Shown: in pieces, positions 41,907-50,477 of the stretch
Numbering within the stretch: the first letter of the stretch is position 1
Layout of the letters: every line of letters begins with the position of its first letter
Origin: Hyphomicrobiaceae bacterium
GTDB lineage: Bacteria > Pseudomonadota > Alphaproteobacteria > Rhizobiales > Hyphomicrobiaceae
Direction of reading: 5' to 3'
Length of the DNA stretch: 50,477 bases
NCBI GenBank assembly: GCA_025359185.1
Contig: JANYHF010000039.1
Span: forward strand, 1-50,477
Notes under the pieces: generated by a model
What the model was told of the DNA's origin: nothing
What the model saw: the letters and a program-made list of their open reading frames with translations, nothing else
The model's database searches: none
Position numbers and translations under genes: made by a program

Positions 41907-44900
41907 ATGCCCGCACGCCTTTCCGTCGATATCGGCGGCACGTTTACCGATGTGGTCCTTGACCTCGACGGCGTCACGCACTCGATCAAGGTGCTGACCA
42001 CGCCCGCCAATCCGGCGGACGGGTTCATGGGCGGCGTGCGGGACCTGCTGAGGCAAACCCAAACCAAGCCGCGCGACATTTCCCTCCTCATCCACGGCAC
42101 CACGCTGGCCACGAACGCGCTGATCGAGCGCAAGGGCGCGCGGACGGCGCTGATCGTCACCGAGGGGCACCGCGATTCGCTGGAAATTGCCTATGAAAGC
42201 CGTTTTGATCAGTACGACATCATGGCCGACCGTCTGCCGCCGCTAGTGCCGCGCGAACTGCGGTTGCCGGTCAAGGAGCGGATGAATTTTCGCGGGCAAA
42301 TTCTGACGCCGCTGGATGAAGGGTCGCTCGACAAAGTGATCGCCACGTTGCAGCGCGAGCAGGTTGAGAGCGTCGCAGTCGGGCTGTTGCACGCCTATGT
42401 CAATCCGGCGCATGAGCAGCGCATCGCCGAGGTGATCGGACGCAGGCTGCCGAAAGTGGCGCTGTCGCTGGGCTACGAGGTCTGTCCCGAAATCCGGGAA
42501 TACGAACGGCAGTCGACCACCACGGCCAACGCTTATGTCAAGCCGCTGATGTCGGGCTACCTGCGCAAGCTCACGGATGATCTAAAGGCGGATGGCTACG
42601 CTTGTCCGTTCCTGCTGATGACATCGGGCGGACATCTCGTGACGGTTGAAACCGCCGCAAACTTCCCGATTCGTCTTGTCGAGTCCGGCCCGGCTGGCGG
42701 CGCCATCCTTGCCGCGCGCATCGCTCAGGAATTGGGTGAGGAGCACGTTCTCTCCTTCGACATGGGCGGCACCACGGCGAAGGTGTGTTTGATCGATCAC
42801 GGCGAACCCCTCCTATCGCGCTTCTTCGAGGTCAACCGCGCGCACCGGTTCATGAAGGGGTCCGGGATGCCGGTGAAAATCCCCGTGGTCGAGATGGTGG
42901 AGATCGGCGCGGGCGGCGGGTCGATTGCGGGCGTCGATGCGCTAGGCCGTATAAAAGTCGGGCCGGAAAGTGCGGGCGCGCAGCCGGGGCCGGCCTGCTA
43001 TGGCCAGGGCGGCACAGGCGCGACGGTGACGGATGCCAATTTGGTGGTGGGGCGATTGGCGGCTGCGGGGTTCGCGGGTGGGCGCATGCAACTCGACACG
43101 CAAGCCGCTGAGAAGGCACTGCTGTCGTCCGTGGGCGGAAAGCTGAAGCTGGATGCGCAGGCGGCGGCGCAAGGCGTGATCGAGATCGTCGATGAGAACA
43201 TGGCGAGCGCGGCTCGGGTGCACGCGGTTGAGCGCGGATTGGAGGTGACGGGGCGCACCATAATTGCATTTGGCGGCGCGGCTCCGCTGCACGCGGCGCG
43301 GCTCGCTACGAAATTGGGGATATCACGGATCATCATTCCCAAGGGCGCGGGCGTCGGCTCGGCCATTGGGTTCCTTCTGGCGCCGGTCGCCTATGAAGTT
43401 GTCCGCTCGCGGTATCTCAGGCTTGGCGCGTTCGATGCTGCGCGGTTGAATGCCCTGTTTGGGGCGATGCGCAAAGAGGCCGAGGCCGTGGTCCGCCTGG
43501 CCGCGCCCAAAGGCAAGCTGGAGGAACGGCGGTTCGCCTATGCCCGCTATGTGGGCCAGGGCCACGAAATCAAGATCGAAGTGCCCGAGGGTGCGCTGAT
43601 CAAGGCCGATGGCGAAAAGATCCGGCTGGCCTTCGAGGCCGAATACGAACGGCAATATCAGCGCACGGTGCCTGGGCTGGATGTGGAGGTGCTCACCTGG
43701 TCGTCAGTGATCGCGGCTCCGGTGGCCAAGGTGAAGGTTGAGAAGGCGAAATCCGGCAAAGCTGCGGGGGCCAAGGCGGCGGGCAAGCGCGAGGTGCAGT
43801 TTCCGGGTGCGGATAGATTCGTAAGTACGGGTGAATATCCGCGTGCTGAGCTGACGCCAGGGCTGACCGTCACCGGACCTGCGGTGGTGACGGAAGATCA
43901 GACCACGACGGCGGTGCCGCCAGGGTTTGCTGCACGGCTGAACGGGCGCGGCGATCTGGTGCTGGAGCGGGTGGGGAAGAAGGCGTTCGCCAGCGTGGGC
44001 ACCAGCGACGCCATCTGCAATCAGGTGCTGTGGGACCGGCTGATCGCCACCGTGGAGGAGCAGGCGCAGGCGCTGATCCGCACGGCGTTCTCGACCACGG
44101 TGCGCGAGGCCGGCGACCTCTCAGCGGGCGTGTTCGACCTTGGGGGCAGAATGCTCGCCCAGGCCATCACCGGCACGCCGGGGCATGTCAACGCCATGGC
44201 CGCCTCGGTGGGATCCTTCATGGAGGTGTTCCCGGTTGCCTCGATGGTGGAAGGCGACGTGTACGTCACCAACGACAGCTGGCTCGGTACCGGGCACCAG
44301 TTCGATTTTTCCGTCGTGACACCGATCTTCCGTAAAAAGAAGGCCGTGGCGCTGTTTGCCGCCACCGTCCATGTCGTCGATATCGGCGGGCGCGGGTTTG
44401 GGCCGGACGCGGGGCAGGTATTCGAGGAAGGTATCTGCATCCCGATCATGAAACTGTTCCGGGGTGGCGAGATCAACGAGGACATGATCGCCATCATCCG
44501 CGCCAATGTGCGCGAGCCGGTGCAACTCGTCGGCGACCTCTATTCCCTCACCACCTGCAACGCTGTCGGCGGCAAGCGGCTGGTGGAGCTGATGGACGAA
44601 TTCGGTCTTGCCGATCTGAGCCAAATCGCCGAGCACGTCATCACCACCTCGCAAGCCGCGATGCTGGCCGAAATCCGGGCGCTGCCCAAGGGGGTGTACG
44701 AAGCCGATATGACCGTGGACGGCTACGACAAGCCGGTGCTGCTGAAGGCGAAACTGACCATTGGCAAGGACGGGATCGATGTGGATTTTTCCGGCACGTC
44801 GAAGGCGTCGGCCTTCGGCATCAATGTGCCGCTGACCTATACGCAGGCCTACGGATCGTTTGGCGTGCGCTCCGTCGTCGGTGGAAAAATCCCGAACAAT

Positions 44901-45572
44901 GCGGGCTCCCTGGCGCCAATCCGCGTCACGGCCCCCGCCGGCAGTATCCTCAACGCGCCGCGCCCTGCCGCCGTTGCCGCTCGCCACGTTATCGGCCAGA
45001 TGCTGCCCGACGTGGTGCTCGGCTGCCTCGAACAGGCGATCCCTGGCCGCGTGCCTGCCGAAGGCTCGTCGAACCTCTGGGCGCCGATGCTGGTCGGCGG
45101 CCACGGCCATACCGGCGAGCACGATTACGGGGCGGCGACGCCGTTTTCTGTGACCTTCTTCCTCTCGGGTGGCACCGGCGGGCGGCCCGGCAAGCCCGGC
45201 ATGTCGGCGACGGCATTCCCCTCCGGCGTGCGCAACACGCCCGTCGAAGCCATCGAATCTGTGACGCCTATCATCTTTATACGCAAGGAGTTGCGTCCCG
45301 GTTCCGGCGGCGCCGGGTTGCAACATGGCGGCGATGGCCAGGTGATCGAGATCATGCATGCTGAGGGCGCGCCGTTCGGGGCGTTCTGCCTGTTCGACCG
45401 CATCGAGCACCCGGCGCGGGGGCGTGCCGGTGGCGAGGCAGGGCAAGCGGGCCGGGTGATGCTCACGTCAGGAAAGAAACTGCGCGGCAAAGGCAAGCAG
45501 GTCGTGCCCGCTGGCGACCGGCTGCTGCTGGAACTGCCCGGCGGCGGCGGGCTGGGCAAACGGGGCAAGTGA
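41907..45572 (+). CDS. Fused HyuA-HyuB hydantoinase/5-oxoprolinase
   Basis: A 1221-residue protein. ATG 41907 opens the HyuA start ARLSVDIGGTFTDVVLDLDG, an ATP-binding motif; the open frame before it lies in palindrome copy 3. HyuA (about 1-690) has LIHGTTLATNALIERKGART, FDMGGTTAKVCLI and EIGAGGGSIAG. A Lys/Ala-rich stretch lies at about 605-632, near the HyuA end. HyuB (about 700-1221) has DAICNQVLWDRLIATVEEQ, NDSWLGTGHQFDF and GLGKRGK at the end. The family hydrolyses 5-oxoproline, hydantoins or related lactams with ATP. The fused form is known from oxoprolinases. The exact substrate is unknown; there is no linked transporter. Confidence 0.92.
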   Translation: MPARLSVDIGGTFTDVVLDLDGVTHSIKVLTTPANPADGFMGGVRDLLRQTQTKPRDISLLIHGTTLATNALIERKGARTALIVTEGHRDSLEIAYESRFDQYDIMADRLPPLVPRELRLPVKERMNFRGQILTPLDEGSLDKVIATLQREQVESVAVGLLHAYVNPAHEQRIAEVIGRRLPKVALSLGYEVCPEIREYERQSTTTANAYVKPLMSGYLRKLTDDLKADGYACPFLLMTSGGHLVTVETAANFPIRLVESGPAGGAILAARIAQELGEEHVLSFDMGGTTAKVCLIDHGEPLLSRFFEVNRAHRFMKGSGMPVKIPVVEMVEIGAGGGSIAGVDALGRIKVGPESAGAQPGPACYGQGGTGATVTDANLVVGRLAAAGFAGGRMQLDTQAAEKALLSSVGGKLKLDAQAAAQGVIEIVDENMASAARVHAVERGLEVTGRTIIAFGGAAPLHAARLATKLGISRIIIPKGAGVGSAIGFLLAPVAYEVVRSRYLRLGAFDAARLNALFGAMRKEAEAVVRLAAPKGKLEERRFAYARYVGQGHEIKIEVPEGALIKADGEKIRLAFEAEYERQYQRTVPGLDVEVLTWSSVIAAPVAKVKVEKAKSGKAAGAKAAGKREVQFPGADRFVSTGEYPRAELTPGLTVTGPAVVTEDQTTTAVPPGFAARLNGRGDLVLERVGKKAFASVGTSDAICNQVLWDRLIATVEEQAQALIRTAFSTTVREAGDLSAGVFDLGGRMLAQAITGTPGHVNAMAASVGSFMEVFPVASMVEGDVYVTNDSWLGTGHQFDFSVVTPIFRKKKAVALFAATVHVVDIGGRGFGPDAGQVFEEGICIPIMKLFRGGEINEDMIAIIRANVREPVQLVGDLYSLTTCNAVGGKRLVELMDEFGLADLSQIAEHVITTSQAAMLAEIRALPKGVYEADMTVDGYDKPVLLKAKLTIGKDGIDVDFSGTSKASAFGINVPLTYTQAYGSFGVRSVVGGKIPNNAGSLAPIRVTAPAGSILNAPRPAAVAARHVIGQMLPDVVLGCLEQAIPGRVPAEGSSNLWAPMLVGGHGHTGEHDYGAATPFSVTFFLSGGTGGRPGKPGMSATAFPSGVRNTPVEAIESVTPIIFIRKELRPGSGGAGLQHGGDGQVIEIMHAEGAPFGAFCLFDRIEHPARGRAGGEAGQAGRVMLTSGKKLRGKGKQVVPAGDRLLLELPGGGGLGKRGK

Positions 45573-45576
45573 CCCA

Positions 45577-45603
45577 GTGTCAGGCACCCCTGGTGCCTGA
45601 CAC
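45577..45603. terminator. Bidirectional hairpin between convergent genes
   Basis: GTGTCAGGCACC (45577-45588) pairs perfectly with GGTGCCTGACAC (45592-45603), loop CCT. It is 4 bases after the hydantoinase stop and 20 bases from the GtrA gene end. No T run, so possibly a dispersed repeat used as a transcription barrier. Confidence 0.6.
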
Positions 45604-45622
45604 CGGGTTCGACACCACGTCA

Positions 45623-46018
45623 TTACCGTTTCCCAAACACCGCGTGCCGCATCCCGAGATAGGACGCGACCATGGCGATCCCTGTGGCGACGGCGATGGC
45701 GAGCGGCGGCCAAGTCTCGGGCACGGCGATCAGAATGCCGGAAAAGATGACGTAGTTGAGCGCGTTTGACAATGACACCACGGGGGCAAAGCGCAGGAAT
45801 TCGGCCAAGCGCGGCGGCCCCGGCACGTTGAAGGTCAGGCGCCGGTTGATCAGCCATGAGACCACCATGGCGACAGCAATGCTGATCAGCCGGGCGATCA
45901 GCGGGTTGAGGGACAATAGGGCGTGCAAGCCCTGAAAGACCGCGACGTCGGTCAGGAACGCCGATGAACCGGCTAGGATGAACCCGCCATAGTGGCGAAG
46001 GCGCGAAACCTCAGGCAT
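45623..46018 (-). CDS. GtrA-family lipid-linked sugar flippase
   Basis: A 131-residue membrane protein with four hydrophobic segments (GGFILAGSSAFLTDVAVF, IARLISIAVAMVVSWLINR, LRFAPVVSLSNALNYVIFSG, AIAVATGIAMVASYLGMR). The SWLINRRLTF motif after segment 2 is the GtrA hallmark. ATG 46018 overlaps the stop of the upstream deacetylase gene. GtrA proteins are thought to flip undecaprenyl-phosphate sugars to the periplasmic side. It is the last gene of the four-gene operon. Confidence 0.88.
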   Translation of the reverse strand: MPEVSRLRHYGGFILAGSSAFLTDVAVFQGLHALLSLNPLIARLISIAVAMVVSWLINRRLTFNVPGPPRLAEFLRFAPVVSLSNALNYVIFSGILIAVPETWPPLAIAVATGIAMVASYLGMRHAVFGKR

Positions 46019-46889
46019 TCGCCGGCTCCCACAACATCGCGCGCGCACGATCAGGCCGCCAGAGCCGCGCGGTCAGGCCGTCTGCTGCCATCAGCGCCGC
46101 ATATTCCTGCTCGCGCCGCTCCGTCACTTTGTCTCTTGCAGCAAGCTCGGCATCCACATGGCCCGGATGGCACATCATCAGATGCAAGGGGCCAGGCTCG
46201 GTGAATCCCGCCCGCAATTCATCTGCATAAGGTGTTTGTGGGTCGAAATCGGAAAACCCTGAAAAGCCCGCATTCGTCATCAGACCTGCACTTCGCGCCG
46301 CCTTGCCAAAGCCCATGGCCAGAGCCGCGATCTGCATGGCTTTGGTCCGGCACACGCCCCGCTTGATGATTCGGGCGAGGTCATCAGAAGGATCGCGGAC
46401 CAGCAACAGCTGCGCGCCTCCGAACCTCCGTAAGGCCGCCAGCACGCCTTTGCGTACGCCCGGCAGAACATGCGCGTGCTGATGGCCGTCAACGAAATCG
46501 GGGGCAAAGCCCGTGTACAGCGCAAACTGGTTCAGCTGCCGCGTAACTTCGGTGGCAAGTTCAGCAGTGTCCGTGCCGCCGCGCCCGCCGGTCAAAGTGA
46601 GGGCCCCGATGCTAGGCAGCACGCCTGCGGGCGCCAGCTTGGGCATCGGCCGCAGCGGCGCGCCCACGGTCAAATTGATGTGCAAGCCGATAGCGATCCG
46701 CTCGCGCAAACCCGCCAGTCGCGCCGCCAGCCGTGGCCATTCGGGAAATGTCACCATGCAGCTGGTGGCCGACAGACGGCCCGCATCGGCCAGTTCTTCG
46801 ATGCCCGCCGACACAGCCTCGCTGATGCCATAGTCATCGGCACACAGAATGATCGGCAGGCCAGCCGGAATGATCGCTACGGGGCTCAC
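46011..46889 (-). CDS. ChbG/HpnK/NaxD-family (YdjC-like) carbohydrate deacetylase
   Basis: A 292-residue protein starting at GTG 46889, which overlaps the GT2 stop (GTGA at 46889-46886); the frame stays open to 47264 but that part is antisense-like shadow of no known family. Metal-site motifs: CADDYGISEAVSAGI (Asp18, Asp19), IAIGLHINLTVG and VDGHQHAHVLPGV, then MMCHPGHVD near the end. The family removes acetyl groups from amino sugars: ChbG on chitobiose, HpnK in hopanoid synthesis, and NaxD of Francisella on undecaprenyl-phosphate GalNAc. The GT2-deacetylase-GT39 context favours the NaxD-like role. Confidence 0.87.
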   Translation of the reverse strand: MSPVAIIPAGLPIILCADDYGISEAVSAGIEELADAGRLSATSCMVTFPEWPRLAARLAGLRERIAIGLHINLTVGAPLRPMPKLAPAGVLPSIGALTLTGGRGGTDTAELATEVTRQLNQFALYTGFAPDFVDGHQHAHVLPGVRKGVLAALRRFGGAQLLLVRDPSDDLARIIKRGVCRTKAMQIAALAMGFGKAARSAGLMTNAGFSGFSDFDPQTPYADELRAGFTEPGPLHLMMCHPGHVDAELAARDKVTERREQEYAALMAADGLTARLWRPDRARAMLWEPANA

Positions 46890-47890
46890 GGCGGGCCGCC
46901 GCCGTTGGGCGGAACATGCACCGGCCCAACGCCGGCCTCCTGCGGCCGCCCTGTAAGCCCCACCTCTTCGGCGACCAGATACAACGGCCGGGCCTTCACC
47001 TCTTCGTAGACGCGCCCCAGATATTCGCCGACCACGCCAAGCGAGATCAGCTGGATACCTGACAGGAACATGATGGAGATGATCAGCGACGGGAAGCCCG
47101 GCCGGTCGATGCCATAAAGCAGCGTGTACACGAGGAACCAGAGGCCATAAGCAAACGCGCCCACCGAGATCAGCACACCGAGGATCGACGACAGGCGCAA
47201 CGGCACCGTCGAAAACGAAAAGATGCCGTCGAGCGCGAAATGTAGCAGTTTCCGGGGGCTCCATTTGGCGGTGCCCGATTTGCGCTCGGCCACCCGGTAG
47301 GGCACGCCCACGCTCGGAAACCCGATCCAGGAATACAGGCCCTTGTTGAAGCGCTCGCGCTCGCCCAGCCGGTTCATGGCCGTGACCGCGCGCCGCGACA
47401 GTAGCCGGAAATCGCCTGCCCCCGGCGGCAGCGTGGTGCGCGAGAGGGCCTTAAAGATATGATAGTAAAGCTGCGCCAGCCGCCGCCGGATCGGCCCATC
47501 GGTTTTGCGGTCGAGACGCTGGCCGTAAACGATGTCATAGCCCTTGCGCCATTCGTTGACGAACTCGCCGATCACCTCGGGCGGGTGCTGCAAATCGGCA
47601 TCGATCAGCACTGCCGCATCGCCTGTGGCATAGGCGAGCCCCGCCGCGATGGCGCGCTCCTTGCCGAAATTACGGCTGAGCGATATCGCCTTGAAGCGCG
47701 CATCCCCGGCGTTCAACGTGCGCAGACCTTCCAGCGTCAGATCGGTCGAACCATCGTCGATGAACACCACATCCCAGGTGACGTCGATCGCCGCCATGGC
47801 CGAACGCAACCGCGCGGCTAACTCGCCAAGACTGGCGGCCTCGTTGAGCACAGGCACGATGATGGTGAGCGTCTGGCGGCTGGGGGTCAT
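46886..47890 (-). CDS. GT2 polyprenyl-phosphate glycosyltransferase (GtrB/ArnC/FlmF2-like)
   Basis: A 334-residue protein. The cytoplasmic GT-A domain has LTIIVPVLNEAASLGELAAR, FIDDGSTDLT, LSRNFGKERAIAAG and the donor-site DADLQHPPE; GAGDFRLLSR follows. Two C-terminal membrane segments (about 235-255 and 270-295) and SLGVVGEYLGRVYEEVKARP mark the DPM1/GtrB/ArnC type. It moves a sugar from a nucleotide to undecaprenyl phosphate on the inner face. It starts 33 bases after the GT39 gene and overlaps the deacetylase gene, so the operon is tightly coupled. Confidence 0.92.
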   Translation of the reverse strand: MTPSRQTLTIIVPVLNEAASLGELAARLRSAMAAIDVTWDVVFIDDGSTDLTLEGLRTLNAGDARFKAISLSRNFGKERAIAAGLAYATGDAAVLIDADLQHPPEVIGEFVNEWRKGYDIVYGQRLDRKTDGPIRRRLAQLYYHIFKALSRTTLPPGAGDFRLLSRRAVTAMNRLGERERFNKGLYSWIGFPSVGVPYRVAERKSGTAKWSPRKLLHFALDGIFSFSTVPLRLSSILGVLISVGAFAYGLWFLVYTLLYGIDRPGFPSLIISIMFLSGIQLISLGVVGEYLGRVYEEVKARPLYLVAEEVGLTGRPQEAGVGPVHVPPNGGGPP

Positions 47891-47923
47891 GCGATCCGGA
47901 GTGATTTCTGGTCTCTGCCGCCG

Positions 47924-49426
47924 TTAGCCCGGTGGCACGATGGCATAGCCGATCAACAGCGGCGGCGCACCGGGAAACAGCGGCCAACGGAAGCGCTCGA
48001 CGCCGGTTGCCAATCCATAGAGCATAACATAGAGGCCGCCGGGCGGTGGATCATCCGGCTTAATCATCTCCCAGACCACGAGCGTGCCCTGCCGGGCTAA
48101 GCGCTCTTGCGTGATCCATGGCGAGATCGACAGATCGCCGTCGGTGAGGATGGAGGGCATCGGCCCCGCCTTCAAGGCCACCAGCCCCGCCACCCAGCGC
48201 TCGCCGGTGACAATCCTCAAGGGTTTGCCGGTTTGTTCGCGCCACAACTGATCAAAGCGCGTGGCAATGGCCGCCTGGGGCCAGTTCTGGCGCTTCGGTT
48301 TGCCGGATAGCCGGCTTTCGAGAAGCGTATCAAGACCGTAGCCGAGGGGCAGCACCGTCAGCAGGATGAGTACGCCTGCGGCCAGCCGCTCCAGCACCCG
48401 CTGCGAAAAGCGCTGCGACGTGAGGGCGACGGTCAACAGGCCCGAGAGGCCGAGCATGGGCGATCCCCACATGCTTTTGAGGCCCGCCCCCGCCAGCCCC
48501 GCAACCAGCGCCGTCAGCAGGAGCGGCGCCAGGGTCAGCGCCGAAAGGAACATGATGGCGTCTCGCGGGGCCGGAACGCCGGCAGTTTCATGACCCTGGC
48601 CGATCAGGCCCGCTGCGGCCGCCAGGACAATCAGCCCGAGACAGGCCAGAAGTTGTGCGCCCAGGAACTCCAGCGGTCCGCCGCCGGTCCCCGCCGAACG
48701 CTCCGCCGCATAGAGCAAGGGGGCGAAATGGGAGCGGATGAGCCAGATCAGCAGCGGGCCTGTCAACACCAGGAAGATGCCAAAGCCGATCCATGGCCCG
48801 GGAGCCGCCAATTGCTTTCGCAGCGGCCGGTCGTAGAGTATCCATAGGCCGGCCACGAACAGCAGCAGCCCCGACGAGAGTTTGGCATAGAGGCTGTCGG
48901 CAGCCAGAAACCCAAGCAGCGCCCACCACACCGCCTCGGGCCGCGACCGCAGCCGCCACAGCATCCAGGTGATGCCGGCCCAGAACGGCATCTGCGCCAC
49001 GTTGTGATTGAACTCGATGGTGGGCCAGGCGAAGTAGAAGACACCGAACAAGAGCAGCATTCCCGCCAGCGCGCGCGGCAGATCCATCATCTCGCGGCCG
49101 AGCAGGAAGACGAACAGCAGCGTGGTGGCAACAAACAGCTGCGAGGCGAGATAAGCGGGCCAGCCCGTGGCGCCGGTCAGCTCGCGGCTGAGTTCTAGCA
49201 CCCAGCCCGGCATATTGGGATGCTTAAAGGTGCCCACCACCCATTCATGGCCCCAAAGGTAGCTCTCTGTCACGTCAAGCGGTGGGGCGTGATGCGTCAA
49301 GGCGGGTGCCAGGGTCCAGACCAGGGCTTGCAAACCCGCGAACAGCAGCGCGGCCATGGCGGGGCGGGCCGTCAGCCGGGACAGCAATGTGGACGCGGAG
49401 AAAGACAAATCTGTTCTTGGCAGCAT
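47924..49426 (-). CDS. GT39/ArnT-like membrane glycosyltransferase
   Basis: A 500-residue protein with about 10-12 membrane segments and a soluble C-terminal end (about 400-500). The first periplasmic loop carries PPLDVTESYLWGHEW and KHPNMPGWVLEL, the acidic and HP-x-P signatures of PMT/ArnT enzymes. These use a polyprenyl-phosphate sugar and transfer it outside the membrane to lipid A, protein or another glycan. It is the first gene of the operon and divergent from the hydrolase gene. The acceptor is not readable; lipid A is a reasonable guess by analogy with ArnT and FlmK. Confidence 0.88.
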   Translation of the reverse strand: MLPRTDLSFSASTLLSRLTARPAMAALLFAGLQALVWTLAPALTHHAPPLDVTESYLWGHEWVVGTFKHPNMPGWVLELSRELTGATGWPAYLASQLFVATTLLFVFLLGREMMDLPRALAGMLLLFGVFYFAWPTIEFNHNVAQMPFWAGITWMLWRLRSRPEAVWWALLGFLAADSLYAKLSSGLLLFVAGLWILYDRPLRKQLAAPGPWIGFGIFLVLTGPLLIWLIRSHFAPLLYAAERSAGTGGGPLEFLGAQLLACLGLIVLAAAAGLIGQGHETAGVPAPRDAIMFLSALTLAPLLLTALVAGLAGAGLKSMWGSPMLGLSGLLTVALTSQRFSQRVLERLAAGVLILLTVLPLGYGLDTLLESRLSGKPKRQNWPQAAIATRFDQLWREQTGKPLRIVTGERWVAGLVALKAGPMPSILTDGDLSISPWITQERLARQGTLVVWEMIKPDDPPPGGLYVMLYGLATGVERFRWPLFPGAPPLLIGYAIVPPG

Positions 49427-49572
49427 ACAACCGGACTCATGATGTCCTCAAAGCCTTAACCCGCCCCTCGCGCCAGGGAAAGCGGCCAGGCCTTTTGCCT
49501 CCCCGCACCAGCCGTTTACCGAAAATCGACCATTCGGGCGCAATGCTCACACCCTCACACGTTTTGAGTTGG

Positions 49573-50421
49573 ATGTTGCCTATGGCCCTTGATGACCTGC
49601 CGCCAATCGCTGAGCCCATGACGCCGGGCGCAGAGCGGTTCAGCCGGGAAGCGATCAAGCGTGGGCAAGCGGCCCTGGGCGGCGAACTGATGAGTTACGG
49701 CGAGCACCCACTGCAATCGCTGGTGATCTTCCCGGCCAAGCGGCCTGTGGGGCCAACTCTGTTCTTCTATCACGGTGGCAACTGGACCAACGGCTCCAAG
49801 GACTGGTTCTCGTTCCTGGCACCCGCGCTCAACGCCCGCGGCATCACTTTTGTCACCATCGGCTACCGGCACGCGCCCGCCGATATGTTCCCGCATGGCT
49901 TCGAGGACTGCCTCTACGGCTTCGACGTGGCGGTCCGCTCCATTGCGGGCTTTGGCGGCGATGCCAACCGCGTTTTCGTCGGCGGCCATGACGCCGGCGC
50001 GCACTACGCCGCGCTGATGACGCTGAAGACGGGCTGGCGCGATGCGCTGTCGCTGCCCAATGACGTGGTCAAGGGCTGCCTGCCGGTATCGGGCTTTTAC
50101 GATTTCGCCCCCAATTCGGGCTTCAGCCGCCGTCCGGTGTTCCTGGGTGTGCCCGAGCACAAAGGCGAGCGCTTTGCCTCGGCCGTGCGCTACGCCCATC
50201 CCCAATCCCCACCGTTCATGGTCAGCTACGGCAGCGATGACCTTCCGCATACCCGCCAGCAATCGATGGCCCTGGTGCGGGCCTTGAAACAGCAGGGCGT
50301 AACGGCCGAAGAATTGGTGCTGCCAGGTTGCGATCACTATGCGACAGGTCTGGCGCTGACCGAGGAGAACGGCCCATGGCTGGCGGCGGCGAGCTGGCTG
50401 ATGGGCATCAACGGCGGTTGA
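49573..50421 (+). CDS. Alpha/beta hydrolase of kynurenine-formamidase/HSL type with Asp in the nucleophile position
   Basis: A 282-residue protein from ATG 49573; ATG 49582 and 49543 are also possible. The oxyanion motif HGGNW is at 67-71. The nucleophile elbow, normally G-H-S-A-G, reads G138-H-D140-A-G-A-H, so serine is replaced by Asp. The late acidic residue is in SYGSDDLPH and the catalytic His in GCDHYATG. Some alpha/beta hydrolases (dehalogenases, epoxide hydrolases) do use Asp, so this may be a changed chemistry, or the enzyme may be inactive. No signal peptide from the chosen start. Divergent from the GT39 gene by 146 bases. Confidence 0.82.
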   Translation: MLPMALDDLPPIAEPMTPGAERFSREAIKRGQAALGGELMSYGEHPLQSLVIFPAKRPVGPTLFFYHGGNWTNGSKDWFSFLAPALNARGITFVTIGYRHAPADMFPHGFEDCLYGFDVAVRSIAGFGGDANRVFVGGHDAGAHYAALMTLKTGWRDALSLPNDVVKGCLPVSGFYDFAPNSGFSRRPVFLGVPEHKGERFASAVRYAHPQSPPFMVSYGSDDLPHTRQQSMALVRALKQQGVTAEELVLPGCDHYATGLALTEENGPWLAAASWLMGINGG

Positions 50422-50453
50422 TGGAATTGGGCGCGCATGACCGATCGGTGTAG

Positions 50454-50472
50454 GGGCGAGCGGCGCTCGCCC
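50454..50472. terminator. Hairpin after the hydrolase gene
   Basis: GGGCGAGC (50454-50461) pairs perfectly with GCTCGCCC (50465-50472) with loop GGC, 33 bases after the stop. No T run can be seen before the window ends. Confidence 0.45.
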
Positions 50473-50477
50473 GTCTC

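Noticed and set aside
44121-45446. 441-codon minus-strand frame inside the hydantoinase gene
   Set aside because: Shadow of the HyuB part; composition rich in His, Arg and Gly with no motif.
46890-47264. N-terminal extension of the deacetylase frame
   Set aside because: It overlaps the GT2 gene in another frame; the GTG at 46889 overlapping the GT2 stop gives a start that fits the family.

Overview
The window reads as chromosomal DNA of a GC-rich alphaproteobacterium, probably a member of the Hyphomicrobiales (Rhizobiales). The best marker is a full CtrA cell-cycle regulator (23531-24229) with phosphoacceptor Asp51, divergent from a FliJ-type flagellar gene. COQ7, deoC plus ALDH16, NicO/DUF1007 and a rhizobial lac-like galactoside locus fit that placement. 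I see no rRNA, tRNA, CRISPR array, phage gene or full insertion sequence. Species cannot be named from the sequence alone.

Layout. (1) 314-5086: three exported proteins on one strand: an OmpA-like protein, a caspase-fold peptidase and a large protein with two haem c motifs and a DUF4384-like end; an SDR gene follows. (2) 5937-9640: an EmrAB-type efflux pair with a divergent TetR gene and paired 18-bp operators. (3) 9671-13153: deoC and a two-domain ALDH16, a likely deoxyribose/acetaldehyde route. (4) 13154-13829: a hairpin-rich non-coding stretch. (5) 13830-18108: exopolysaccharide genes (GT4, Wza-like lipoprotein, Wzz/BY-kinase-like protein with a degenerate kinase half). (6) 18297-23385: a TetR-MFP-RND efflux operon under a 32-bp palindrome. 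(7) 23531-25220: ctrA and fliJ, the latter behind a sigma-54-like promoter. (8) 25306-27578: nickel/cobalt export genes with a tiny His/Met-rich secreted protein. (9) 27686-37182: AraC regulator, ABC sugar importer, GH36 alpha-galactosidase and GH42 beta-galactosidase. (10) 37247-41865: SDR, coq7, a 268-bp MITE, MgtC-like protein, class II aldolase, GIY-YIG nuclease and methyltransferase, studded with palindromic repeats. (11) 41907-45572: a fused HyuA-HyuB hydantoinase/oxoprolinase. (12) 45623-49426: a four-gene operon (GT39/ArnT-like, GT2, ChbG/NaxD-like deacetylase, GtrA) that looks like a route for making, flipping and transferring an amino sugar on a lipid carrier. (13) 49573-50421: an alpha/beta hydrolase whose nucleophile serine is replaced by aspartate.

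The strongest candidates for undescribed biology are the exported caspase/dihaem cytochrome/OmpA trio, the palindrome family around the GIY-YIG gene, the lipid-linked amino-sugar operon, and the Asp-nucleophile hydrolase. All functional claims rest on motif recognition and gene order; no database search was possible.
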